DNA of 64,000 bases from assembly GCA_006503535.1 (NCBI GenBank), contig QYRS01000014.1, positions 558,001-622,000 of the forward strand, in the 5' to 3' direction. Positions within the stretch are counted from its first letter, which is position 1; each line of letters opens with the position of its first letter. The notes under the pieces were generated by a model. That model was given only the letters and a program-made list of their open reading frames with translations. It searched no databases and was not told the origin of the DNA. This document shows, piece after piece, positions 55,349-64,000 of the stretch. Position numbers and translations under genes: made by a program. The DNA comes from Arthrinium phaeospermum (taxonomy: Eukaryota; Ascomycota; Sordariomycetes; Amphisphaeriales; Apiosporaceae).

Positions 55349-55672
55349 ATGGCCAACCGCCCCATTGGACTCGACCAGGTCAAGGCCTTACTCCGGGAGA
55401 ACAGATGGCCTCAATTCTTCAATCTGTTGAAACAGGATAGAATCTCGCCCGAGGACTTTCTCGATGCCCTAAAGGCCACCAAGAGCCCAGAGTTTGTGGA
55501 TGGGTTTACTCAGAGCTTTATGGAGAATGCCTATGCAAAGTTCGGGTGTTTACATGAGCTGGTGAATCGACGACCCTCGCGAAGCAATGAGGCTGAGGAC
55601 AACAAGCCCCACGACAAGGATTCTCAAGACAAGCAGCCACGAGACGAGAAGGCTCAAGATGGCAAGATGTAG
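55349..55672 (+). CDS. 107-residue charged small protein (tandem pair, copy 2)
   Basis: 107 residues from ATG 55349, which is the first ATG after the conserved leader-intron acceptor. The helical core is LDQVKALLRENRWPQFFNLL, then DRISPEDFLDALKATKSPEF. Its tail is Lys/Asp/Gln-rich with imperfect D-K-x-x-Q-D-K repeats. The pattern I-S/T-x-x-x-[FY]-x-x-x-L, then EF-x-x-x-F, is shared weakly with copy 1. No family recognised; probably soluble. Confidence 0.62.
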   Translation: MANRPIGLDQVKALLRENRWPQFFNLLKQDRISPEDFLDALKATKSPEFVDGFTQSFMENAYAKFGCLHELVNRRPSRSNEAEDNKPHDKDSQDKQPRDEKAQDGKM

Positions 55673-56282
55673 GCTCGCACGCACGGACAATGCAGTCATG
55701 CCCCGGGCCGCTGAGTTTGCATAACTTAGCAATGCTGTGATAGCTGGAGACCGCATAGCAGGACTGCTCCAAAAGATAAGAAACACCAAGGTTCTACCAG
55801 CTTGCTAGAAATTCTATTGTCGTCTGTTCCTTGTCATAACATGATTTGATCAGTGTTTATTCCGTTTCATTGTCAATTGACTAGCCGGTAATGACCGGTT
55901 TCTTCCTACCTTAACAATGCAGTAATTGCATAACAGTATCATTGCCACTCATCAGTATCTTCGTAGGCGACACTTTCAAAGCAGTTGATTTGTCCAGCGC
56001 AGACTGGAGGTGTCGTGGCTGAAAGCGCGTCGCCGGGTTCGGGTTCGGTATCGTACCCGACCCTGGCTGGTACCTGACTCGCTCATGCTGACGATCCAAT
56101 TACAGGGGCAGTAAGCACTAGTGCTAGTAGGAGTTGCTCAGCCACCACATCACCACCAGCTCAGTGCGTATCAGGGACTCTATAAATCTGCCAAGCGCCG
56201 TTCGTGTCACTCGTGCGTCTTACTCGGTCTCAATTCATTCACACATTCTTTACTTTCAACGTTCAAAACTACCACCGCAGCC
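55673..56282. other. Intergenic
   Basis: 3' flank of the small gene and promoter/leader of the next. Nothing else supported. Confidence 0.5.
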
Positions 56283-57917
56283 ATGAACCGTAGACAACAC
56301 AACTCCGATGGCGGTCGGCAGCGCGCTGGACCAGTAGGGAAGCTCGTGCGCGGCATTGCGACTGGCATTGGTCTTGCTACCGAGAGCTACCAGCACCATA
56401 AGGATAAGAAGGCCGCCAAGGCCGATTCGGGTAGCGGCGCCGAGGCCGACGGTGTCGCTCCTGCGGACCAGGGGCTTGCAATAGAAGACGAGGCGCACTT
56501 GTCCCAGCAGATGGACGAGGCCGTATGGGAATTGGACGAAGCCCAAGATCAATTAGCAGACCACAGGCCACAGCCGTCGGGCGGTGCCGAAGTCGAGGCG
56601 CCCGCGCTGGCCGACTCCTTCATCCGCAACCACCCCCCGCCCCCCTACGACGAGCAAGAAGACGAACACCGCGGCGGCCTCGCGCTCCCCGTCGTCATCA
56701 CCCAGCGGCGCCCGGGCTCCCGCACCCGGGGCTTCGTGCGCGCCTACTCGCCCCTGCTCGCCGACGCGGGCATCGACCAGCCCACCTTCCTCGACTTCCT
56801 GGACGACCTGAACAAGTCGGTGGAGCCGAGCCCCTGGATCCAGACCATCAACCTGGCCTCGTTCGCGGGCAACGCCGTGCCCGAGCCCTTCACCATCATG
56901 ATCTCCGTGGCCGTCAAGAAGGTGACGGACGCCAGCAGCGAGCTGCACAGCCGCTCCAAGACCAACAAGTTCCTCGACCGGGTCAACGAGGCCTTCTTCG
57001 CGCCCCGGGGGCTGGTGGCGCTGCTCATGACGTGGAAGCCGAGCCGGGCCGGCCAGGTGCTGACCATGGCCGAGTTCAACATGGACTCCGCCGTCGCCAA
57101 GGCCTCGGGCCAGGGCCAGGGCGAGTCGGGCCAGAAGCGCAGCCGGTTCGAGAGCTCGAGCGGGGCCTCTTCGTTTGAGTGGCCCGAGACGGCGCCGCTC
57201 GTGTTTCCCGCGCTCGACGAGCTGGCCGAGGCGGGCGAGGGCGGCGAGGCGAAGAAGCAGTCGGCCATCAAGCGCGGGGGGAACTTCGTGGGGCAGTACA
57301 TGGATAAGCGGGCGCGGGCCGAGTGGGCGGGCAAGAACCCCGAGAGCTCCATGGCAAACTCGACGGGGCAGGAGCAGTTTGCTTCTCGATATGCGGACCC
57401 CAATCATCCGGCCAGCAGCGGGGATCCCATTGCGTTATTGACAGGAGGGTAAGCAGCGCCTGCCAACGGATTATAAAACATACCGAGACTGACTAGTAGC
57501 AGATTCATCCAAAGTCCTCTTGGCAGACATCGTGGTGGCGGCCTCCTTGGCGGACGGGGCGGTGGCCGAGGAGACTCGAGAGGCGGGCTGCTTGGGGGTC
57601 GGCGTGGCCGCTCAGGCCGCAGCGATGCGGGAGACAGCTCGGAGGGAGGTAGACTGGGAGGTTCGCGGAGAGGGGGTGGTCGGGTAGGAAGCGGTGTCGG
57701 TCCGGTCAGCTTGATCAAGGGCGCGAGGAAGCTCTTGCAGGATGTGAGTACCCCAAAGTCTCACCCAAACCCGTATCCATTCCCATTAAGATATAACATC
57801 GGCTAATCACGGTTACAGGATATACTGTACTTGATGATCGTACCGCGGCCGACGGAGGCTCAGATGGCGGAGGCAGAGGAACATATGCGGTCATCGGGAC
57901 AGCATCGCCATTACTGA
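56283..57917 (+). CDS. Fungal-specific protein with RGFVRAYSP domain and Gly/Arg-rich segment
   Basis: Model join(56283..57448, 57503..57743, 57819..57917), 501 residues. The start at 56283 follows a CAGCC context; the frame is open further upstream but unlike protein. An N-terminal glycine/alanine helix (GKLVRGIATGIGLATESYQ) and PPPPYDEQ precede a conserved-looking domain (RTRGFVRAYSPLLADAGIDQ, TFLDFLDDLNKS, KTNKFLDRVNEAFFAPRGL). The second exon encodes a Gly/Arg-rich, RGG-like stretch. The last exon encodes DILYLMIVPRPTEAQMAEAE. Introns are 54 and 75 nt (GTAAGC, GTGAGT; CTGAC, CTAAT). I know this pattern as a widespread uncharacterised fungal family, from memory. RGG-like sequence could bind RNA, but that is speculative. 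Confidence 0.75.
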
Positions 57918-59620
57918 TACGATGTTTTGTTATCTTGACACTGCACGGCATGTATTTGAAGAGCCACGATCGTTATACGTCATTGTTATTAGCTTATATT
58001 TACTACAAAAACCGACTGCGGATGGCTATGTTTTAATCCGTTCTTCATGCTTCTGAAACTTGGGCCCGCACGTTCACTGCATCCGATTGATAGGATATGT
58101 CACCCTGTGAATAAGCACTGTTTCATATATGACAACTCGCCATCTCTTCTTTGCGATTACTTGAGTGAATGACGTAGGGACGAATCCGTTCAGCTCGAGG
58201 CCTTCATGCGGTGCTGTAGATTTGCCGGTCTCAACACAAACAGAGCCGGCGCAGTCTATCCCAGGATGACCGAGGAGATACCGGTATCTACGGCTCGCTT
58301 TGTGAGGGACCCGGCAATCACGATAGTGATCGGGCCCTACGGGCGCCGGCCGCGATAAGGTTGAGTCCCCATACTCAGAGAAGGCACGTTAGCGAGGATT
58401 CGCCAAGACCACAGCGAAAGGAAAATAGGATTCAAGGCGACCAAGCATGCCGAATCTCCTCTTGCAAATGTCCCGTGATAGCCCCAGGAACGGCACGTTC
58501 AGATGCAAAACCAGGTCGCTGAGCCGAGCCAATCAAGCATGTCCCCTGACTCGGCATAATTGCAAAAGCTTCTCGTTTCTCCTCCCGGGCCTGCCAATTG
58601 CCATTGAGCAGTCGTTACTGGCCGGGAGCTGCTTGAAGCTTAATGACGTCAAACCATGCCGCCGGAGCAGGTACCCGCGCAAACCGTCCGATAGTCAAGC
58701 CCAGCCCCCGGGCCCCAGCAGCAGTACACGGACCTGGCATTGGTCTCCAACCCCACAGACGATGATCGGACAGCGGAGCCAGGCTTTCCAGGCGACTTCC
58801 AGAGGTTTATGCAAACACTAACTGGCGTAACGCCCCAATGACGAGAAGCTGCCCGTTTCCCTCGTTTTCGTACACGCATAGTATGGCGGCATTCTCCGTA
58901 TCAGCCTCGTCTCTTTCGGGTTCGTCCCTTGCCACCCCCTGGCTGCCTGGCATCTTATCATGATGGCGCCAAACCCAATATTATTGTTCACTCAGCAAGA
59001 TTGGATCGGATCGTTAAATCCGCAAGCCCTCCACACTCAGCTACCGCGGCCCAGGCCAGGCGTCCCTTTTCGAGTGCGGGCCGAGCCAAGCCAAGGCGGC
59101 GGACCACCCACGTGCAAAGAAGAGAAGAGTGCCTTTGCGAAGACGAGGGCGAAGGCGGCGGAGCTCTCCGTGACATCACGCATCACGCGAGCTTGGGGGG
59201 CTGCTCCACGGCTCGACCACTGTGCCCATGGCCCTTGAACCCACCTTGGCGGCTCACAAGCAAGTGCATGACTTCATGGAAGACACTGCCTACTACGCGC
59301 ACCAATGGGTGCCGTGATGACTGACCAGAAGCTACGATGCGGAGGACCCGGATGTTCAACTTGTGCCTGTATGCGGGTGCACTGAGTAGCGTGCTGATGA
59401 GCATTTAAGAGGCTCGTCATCCTCACGATGATTCTGCTTTTCGTTCTCTCCATCACCAACGATCACAGCCCCTCGACATCATACACACACTGACAGACAC
59501 ACAACCTCTCTCTCTCTCTCCATCAATCAATACACCCAACACCCGACCACCAATCTGCTCTATACCCTTAACGCTTGGCACTCTCTACCCAAAACCCACC
59601 TGTTGGACCCACGCAACACG
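57918..59620. other. Intergenic, about 1.7 kb, ending in a CT-rich leader
   Basis: No gene supported; the short frames have no domains. (CT)n at about 59507-59521 and CA/CT-rich sequence lead up to the ATG at 59621, typical of a strong fungal promoter. Confidence 0.5.
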
Positions 59621-60213
59621 ATGAACAAGTTCCTCCTCACCGCCCTCCTCCTGGCCACCCACGCCAACGCCCTGGCCGTGCCTCGTCCCCAGGCCACCGG
59701 AGCCGGCGAGGTCCAGCCACCACCGTCATCTCAGGACCGGCCGGTGCAGCAGAACACCGGAGAGGACGTATATCACCTCCACACCTACGACACCCGAGAC
59801 GACGGCGGTTCCCAACCTGCTGCGGCCGCCGCGGACGGGCAGGCGCCAGATGCCAATTCCCTTTGTAAGTTTATCCCCATGCATACGCCCCCCTTCCAGC
59901 TATTCTCCTTCCCTTTGCACCCAGACAAATCGCGCCCTCCTTTTCATTATGCTTTGACGAGTACGGAGACTGACCCGCCCCGCGCTCGCTTCCAGGGAAG
60001 GGCCACGGCGGCAAGGGCTACGGCGGCGGCAAAGGTGGAGGAGGCTACGGCGGCGGCGGTGGCGGCGGCGGCGGCGCAGGGGGCGGCTACGGCGGCGGCT
60101 ACGCGAACGGGGGCGGCAGCGTCTGCGTCGGCGGGGCTGGGTCGATTGGCGGGGCTGGCGGCGGCGCGGGGGGCGGTGGGGGTGGTGGTGGGGGGTACGG
60201 GGGCGGGTATTGA
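59621..60213 (+). CDS. Secreted glycine-rich protein
   Basis: Model join(59621..59864, 59996..60213), 153 residues. Signal peptide at about 1-18 (MNKFLLTALLLATHANALA), then a polar Pro/Gln/Ala-rich region (possible propeptide). After the 131-nt intron (GTAAGT, CTGAC, CCAG) comes a Gly/Tyr domain: W-K-G-H-G-G-K-G-Y-G-G-G followed by runs of glycine with G-Y-G-G-G-Y, a single Cys, and a final G-G-G-Y. Such proteins are often cell-wall or extracellular structural proteins. The intron is stop-free in the exon 1 frame, so unspliced mRNA would read the same exon 2 in another frame as Ala-rich sequence to 60247. Splicing is preferred because the Gly/Tyr reading is a known low-complexity type. Confidence 0.72.
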
Positions 60214-60635
60214 GACTTACAACAAGGGGGGGTTGAGATGGAGCTGAGGCTGTTCAATCGGGGGACTGTTGTATCTGAGGATTGGGGGTGGGCGCGTTAA
60301 TGGCATTTGGTTTTCAGGAGTCAGGGGGAAGGCCTTTGTCATTACTGTTCGGGGTTATCTATGGGTGGGGTTCAAACCAGATAGGCTGGGCCTCGTATTG
60401 AATACAAGATTGTGTAGATTCTCAAGTACCTGACTGACTCGCTTGAAGTCTTTGACCGCTAGTAAAATGATCTTAGCCACTATCTATTACTACCTGCAAG
60501 AGCAAGCTCTCGTCCACTTGCTCAATAAGTTCTTGGAAATATGGTCCGCAAGAGCGAGCCAAGTATCGGTAATTGATTCACCGATTCATCATGAAACATA
60601 AATATAGCACAATGCCCACCCCCTAATCGCCGAAC
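60214..60635. other. Intergenic between convergent genes
   Basis: 3' UTR sequence of the glycine-rich protein gene (+) and the F-box gene (-). Nothing else seen. Confidence 0.5.
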
Positions 60636-62180
60636 CTAGAACCAGCTCCCACCCCGCTCATCCACCTTGACATTCTTGGGATTCGTCGAGAGGATGCGCC
60701 GCCCGGGCACGGTATCCGTAAACGCCGCCTCAAACGTCCCGTTGAGCGACCGCTTGCCCATCTCGGCGAAGCTATCATAATCGCCCTCCTCGTCCTCCCC
60801 GGCGATGGCCGCCCACTCCCGGTCGTCCGGCCGCCGCGCCGGCCCCAGGTCGCTCCACCGCGACACCATGAGCGCCTGCTTGAAGCGCCCGGCCCCGTTG
60901 ATGGCCACGCTGCGGTCCTCGGCCGTCTTGAGCTCGAACAGGTACTCGGTCGGGCAGCGCGGGCAGCGGCGAATGGGCTTGCAGCGGTTGCAGGTCGGCA
61001 CGAGCCCCGCCGCCTTCGGACGTGGGGTGAATGGCCCGCCGCCCCCGTGCAGCCGGTTCTGCAGGTCCCGCCGCGCGCTGGCGTCCTCGACGGGCAGGTG
61101 GTCCAGCGCGCACTTGGGCACCGAGGTCAGCTCGCCGGCCTTCCAGTGGGCGCAGACGCTGAAGTAGGGCGTGTAGTCGTCGCGGCTGAAGAGCAGGCTG
61201 CGCTTGGCGGCGTCGGGCATGCCGCCCTCGACGAAGATCTGGGAGGTGACGCGCATGAGGACGTGGCCCCGGTCGGTGATGTGGTACAGGCTCGTGTGGG
61301 ACCAGCCGGAACCGGAGATAGAGGATTCTTTCCACCGCCGCGCGAGCGACTGGTGCGGGATGCCGTAGTCGGGCCCCAGCGCCCAGTGCCGCTTGGCGAG
61401 CTGCACGAAGGTGAAGGGGAGGGTGCGGCCCTCGGTGAGGCGGATCCGCGGCGGCGGGAGCTTGAAGTTTTTGCGGTTCGGGCACTCGAATAGCGGGTTG
61501 AGGACGCTCGATGGCTTCAGGCTTTCGAAGCCCGGCTGGATCCGCAGGTGCCACTGGGCGCAGGGGAAGCAGAACAGGTGCCGGGGCAGCTTCGCGTCCA
61601 TGGCGAGCAGGAAGTCGAGACGGTCCGAGTGGTTCGACGGGTCCCGGAGCAGCCGGTACGGCAACGGGCCCAGGCGCGCCGTCATGGTTCGGCATGTCGA
61701 GGAGAGTCGGGCCACGTCCAGGGCGGACAGGTACTCGGCCACGTGCAGCCATAGCTCAGGCGACAGAGAAGCCAGCATGGCCGTGCCGTCGGGCTTTGAC
61801 GGGTCGTACTCAAGGGAGTCCCTGTGGTGGTGCGTCTCATCGATATCGTCGAGATCCTCGCGGTACGTGAGAGCGTGCAGCATCTCGGTCAGATCCTTGC
61901 GCTCTCCGGTGTCTTTGTCCAGAACATGGCGAGGCTGTGTGGGCGCCCGCTGGGCCATGGTCGGCTGTGGATGCTGGGGGCTCGCAGGCGACTGTTTGCC
62001 GGCCGAGTCCATGCTGCTGCGACCACTCGAGGCGCTGTCGGCCAGCTTGTCCGGGTTGGGGCTGGCAAACTCGACCGTCGACTTCTTCTTGCTCAGCCTC
62101 CTCCGCCTGTCCGGCTCTTTGCTTGATCGCAGCCCCAGCATGGCCAGCCAGCCGCCGCCCTTCTTCGCGGTGTCGGCCAT
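60636..62180 (-). CDS. F-box protein with C-terminal cysteine pairs
   Basis: 514 residues, single exon. The basic, Ser-rich N-terminus is followed by an F-box at about 135-175 (MLASLSPELWLHVAEYLSAL, then LSSTCRTMTARLG). Downstream blocks include LFCFPCAQWH, FVQLAKRHWALGPDYGI, and TCNRCKPIRRCPRCPTEYLF near 390-410, which has four Cys in two CxxC pairs. This layout is common in F-box proteins of filamentous ascomycetes. It would dock to Skp1; the target is unknown. It differs from the two cysteine-rich F-box paralogues at 37.4 and 47.3 kb and is not closely related. GC-rich coding sequence creates a spurious 325-codon frame on the same strand. Confidence 0.8.
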   Translation of the reverse strand: MADTAKKGGGWLAMLGLRSSKEPDRRRRLSKKKSTVEFASPNPDKLADSASSGRSSMDSAGKQSPASPQHPQPTMAQRAPTQPRHVLDKDTGERKDLTEMLHALTYREDLDDIDETHHHRDSLEYDPSKPDGTAMLASLSPELWLHVAEYLSALDVARLSSTCRTMTARLGPLPYRLLRDPSNHSDRLDFLLAMDAKLPRHLFCFPCAQWHLRIQPGFESLKPSSVLNPLFECPNRKNFKLPPPRIRLTEGRTLPFTFVQLAKRHWALGPDYGIPHQSLARRWKESSISGSGWSHTSLYHITDRGHVLMRVTSQIFVEGGMPDAAKRSLLFSRDDYTPYFSVCAHWKAGELTSVPKCALDHLPVEDASARRDLQNRLHGGGGPFTPRPKAAGLVPTCNRCKPIRRCPRCPTEYLFELKTAEDRSVAINGAGRFKQALMVSRWSDLGPARRPDDREWAAIAGEDEEGDYDSFAEMGKRSLNGTFEAAFTDTVPGRRILSTNPKNVKVDERGGSWF

Positions 62181-63007
62181 GGCAAGAAGATGGACTTATA
62201 CGCGTCGCTGCTGCGGTAGAATACGCCCCCTGAGGATGCGACGCTCCAAGGCTCCACTCGGGTGCTGGGGGCTAGAGCTGCAGGCCTAGCTGAATCAGAG
62301 TTTGAGGCGGGCAAAAAAAGATACAGTGCAAACCTTGGTCAAAGCTTGGCATTTGTGGGGTGAAGATTCCAAAGCTCAGGGGCACAAAACGATGATTAAA
62401 AGGGAGAATGGCGACGAGATGGAAGTAGAAAAAGAATCACTTAGGCTGATCGACCGAGAAAGACTGAAAACGCGGTCGTCATCGTGGAGTAACTAGTGCC
62501 ACCGTTCGCACGTCCCACGCTCCTCCGCGTCATCCGAGATTGCGGTCGCCCCCCCAGCAGATCCATAATGCACGAGAGCCCCGGTAGTCCCCGGGTTCGG
62601 CCTGGGACAAGTTCCCCATACTTCCTCCACGGGGGATGCCATGCGGTCGCGGATGCGTGTTCTTGCATCCCGCTTGCCCCGTGGCTGGACTTCTGGAGAA
62701 TCTGCTCTGCTCGCTGAATCTGCCAATTGGGGGAAAGTGGGGCATAGGGGATGAGTTAGGTGGGGCCATCAATAAAATTAGTTATGTCCGATATCAGCAA
62801 AGCTCGCTTGACGATACCATTGACAAGATGCAAACGCGATGTGATGGGCTCATGTAGCAACGGGAGATGTCGAAAACTTGAGTTTCTAACGGGTATCAAT
62901 CAATATATCTCAAATACATGTGTATATCAACTCAATATGGTCCGATGCTTCAGGCCAAGTCCAAATGTCAGACCCAATATCAGTAAGTAATTACCCATCA
63001 TGTGATC
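62181..63007. other. Intergenic
   Basis: Promoter of the F-box gene and 3' flank of the RNase H-like gene. No gene supported. Confidence 0.5.
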
Positions 63008-64000
63008 CTACATCGACCTGGACTCCCGGCCCAACCCACGGAACCGTTTGCCAGCGCGGCGAATCGTCGCGACCAGGACATCCCGCTTTCGCTGTTTCTC
63101 CGGCTTGGGTTTCGATTCTGTCACTTCATCCTTGTCCACCAGTGTAGTGGTGGCGACGTGTGAAGCTTTCTTCAGCTCTTCCACCGCCTCCAAGAGCTTC
63201 AAAGCCGTCTCCTCGTCCTGCCGCCGCTGTTTTTTGCGCTGCTTCATGGACTCTTTCTTGAAGTCCGCAATCATTTCGTATACGTCCGAAAGGGAAGGAG
63301 GAGTTGGGTGCTCGCCTTCGTCGGACACCTGGGGCTGACCCTCAGGGTTGGGACACTGCACAGCCGGTAGTTCTTCACTAGTCTTCGAGAGCTTCTCTTG
63401 CGCCTTGCTTGCTTCCATGACAGACTCGATATAATCCGTTTCCACGCTTGATTCGTCTGTTTCGGATGGACACCTGTCTGTGATGCTTTTGGTGCTCGTG
63501 GATGATTCGTCTTTCGAATATGCGGCAGTGTCGCGTTGTCGCCAAATTTGCAACGCCTTCTTCATCTCATCCATGTCGGCCACTTCGTGTTTGGTGCCTG
63601 TGATTGGCAGTCGGTATCCCGAGAAGTACAATTTAGCCGCGGGGAATGCTTCGGTGGCGAGTTTGTCTGCACGGTCGTTGCCCACGATCTTGGAATGGCT
63701 CTTGATGCAGTGAAACTCGAGATGGACCTCCAACTTGATGACATGAAGGTATTCCCCCAGCTTTTGGAGGTTGGCTCTCAGCTGGTCCACCGTCGAGTCG
63801 CGTCCCGTGAAGGGCCCCTGTTCCCGCATGGCCAAGAGCATCTTGTCGAGAATGCCGAAGCAGTAGTCGGAGTCGCTGAAGAGCAACACCAGGAGCCGAG
63901 GACTGGCGCGGCCCTTTTTGGCGGGGCCCTTGTAATAGGCGCGCACCCTCCGCTCCAGCGTCGCCAGCGCCTCCGCCACCGCCACGACCTCGGCCTCGAT
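63008..64000 (-). CDS. RNase H-like protein, 5' part outside the window
   Basis: The frame is open to the right edge (at least 330 residues), so the start is missing. The visible part covers the second half of an RNase H fold. IEAEVVAVAEALATLERRV contains the E-x-x-A helix; LLVLLFSDSDYCFGILDKML has the strand-Asp position; HLEFHCIKSHSKIVGNDRAD then KLATEAF matches the H-S-x-x-x-G-N-x-x-A-D-x-L-A end motif. A long charged region follows, with a helix (MIADFKKESMKQRKKQRRQD) and a basic end (IRRAGKRFRGLGRESR). No reverse transcriptase is seen in the window, so it is either a domesticated RNase H domain or the end of an element lying outside. Confidence 0.75.
   Translation of the reverse strand: MEAEVVAVAEALATLERRVRAYYKGPAKKGRASPRLLVLLFSDSDYCFGILDKMLLAMREQGPFTGRDSTVDQLRANLQKLGEYLHVIKLEVHLEFHCIKSHSKIVGNDRADKLATEAFPAAKLYFSGYRLPITGTKHEVADMDEMKKALQIWRQRDTAAYSKDESSTSTKSITDRCPSETDESSVETDYIESVMEASKAQEKLSKTSEELPAVQCPNPEGQPQVSDEGEHPTPPSLSDVYEMIADFKKESMKQRKKQRRQDEETALKLLEAVEELKKASHVATTTLVDKDEVTESKPKPEKQRKRDVLVATIRRAGKRFRGLGRESRSM

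Noticed and set aside
56553..57407. 284-codon minus-strand frame opposite the RGFVRAYSP gene
   Set aside because: Shadow of a GC-rich coding exon; the plus-strand gene has conserved blocks and matching splice phases.
60775..61752. 325-codon Arg/Ala/Pro-rich frame inside the F-box gene
   Set aside because: Out-of-phase shadow caused by high GC at third positions.

Overview
The window is nuclear DNA of a filamentous ascomycete (Pezizomycotina, probably Sordariomycetes). The evidence is the gene types: several HET-domain proteins, a fungal Rhodopsin-domain membrane protein, F-box proteins and a fungal O-methyltransferase. Gene structure agrees. Introns are 53-131 nt with GT(A/G)NGT-like donors, CTAAC or CTGAC branch sites and AG acceptors, and the spliced phases fit together. 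No transposase, reverse transcriptase, tRNA or rRNA gene was recognised.

Left third (0.8-13.8 kb): a membrane RING-H2 protein whose RING is completed only by a GC-AG intron. Next come two tandem HET-ankyrin paralogues with an identical intron position. Three divergent copies of an unrecognised protein family (7.3, 10.6 and 12.1 kb, all on the minus strand) follow, with a HET-E-type HET gene lying between the first two. A SnoaL-like protein ends this part.

Centre (14.5-29.2 kb): a seven-exon Rhodopsin-domain membrane protein, an F-box protein, an uncharacterised two-exon protein, and a stand-alone copy of the N-terminal domain usually found on fungal NLR/STAND proteins. Beside the last is a HET gene that has lost its second core motif through an internal frameshifting deletion. 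A secreted, cysteine-rich single-pass membrane protein follows.

Repeat block (about 33.6-36.0 kb): a minisatellite based on a 16-bp unit, then eleven copies of a 17-nt hairpin whose stem bases co-vary, then purine-rich microsatellites. No gene could be supported between 29.2 and 36.0 kb.

Right half (36.0-64.0 kb): a small membrane coiled-coil protein; two large cysteine-rich F-box paralogues flanking a HET gene, a coiled-coil protein and a four-exon O-methyltransferase; a related protein without an F-box; a short-chain dehydrogenase; two neighbouring 107-residue proteins sharing a leader-intron 3' end; a three-exon fungal-specific protein; a secreted glycine-rich protein; another F-box protein; and an RNase H-like protein running off the right edge.

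Taken together, the five HET loci (one broken), the NLR-type N-terminal domain, the ankyrin proteins and the F-box/RING proteins resemble a fungal non-self-recognition (heterokaryon incompatibility) neighbourhood built by repeated local duplication. That reading is inference from gene content. All multi-exon models were built by eye and need transcript support.
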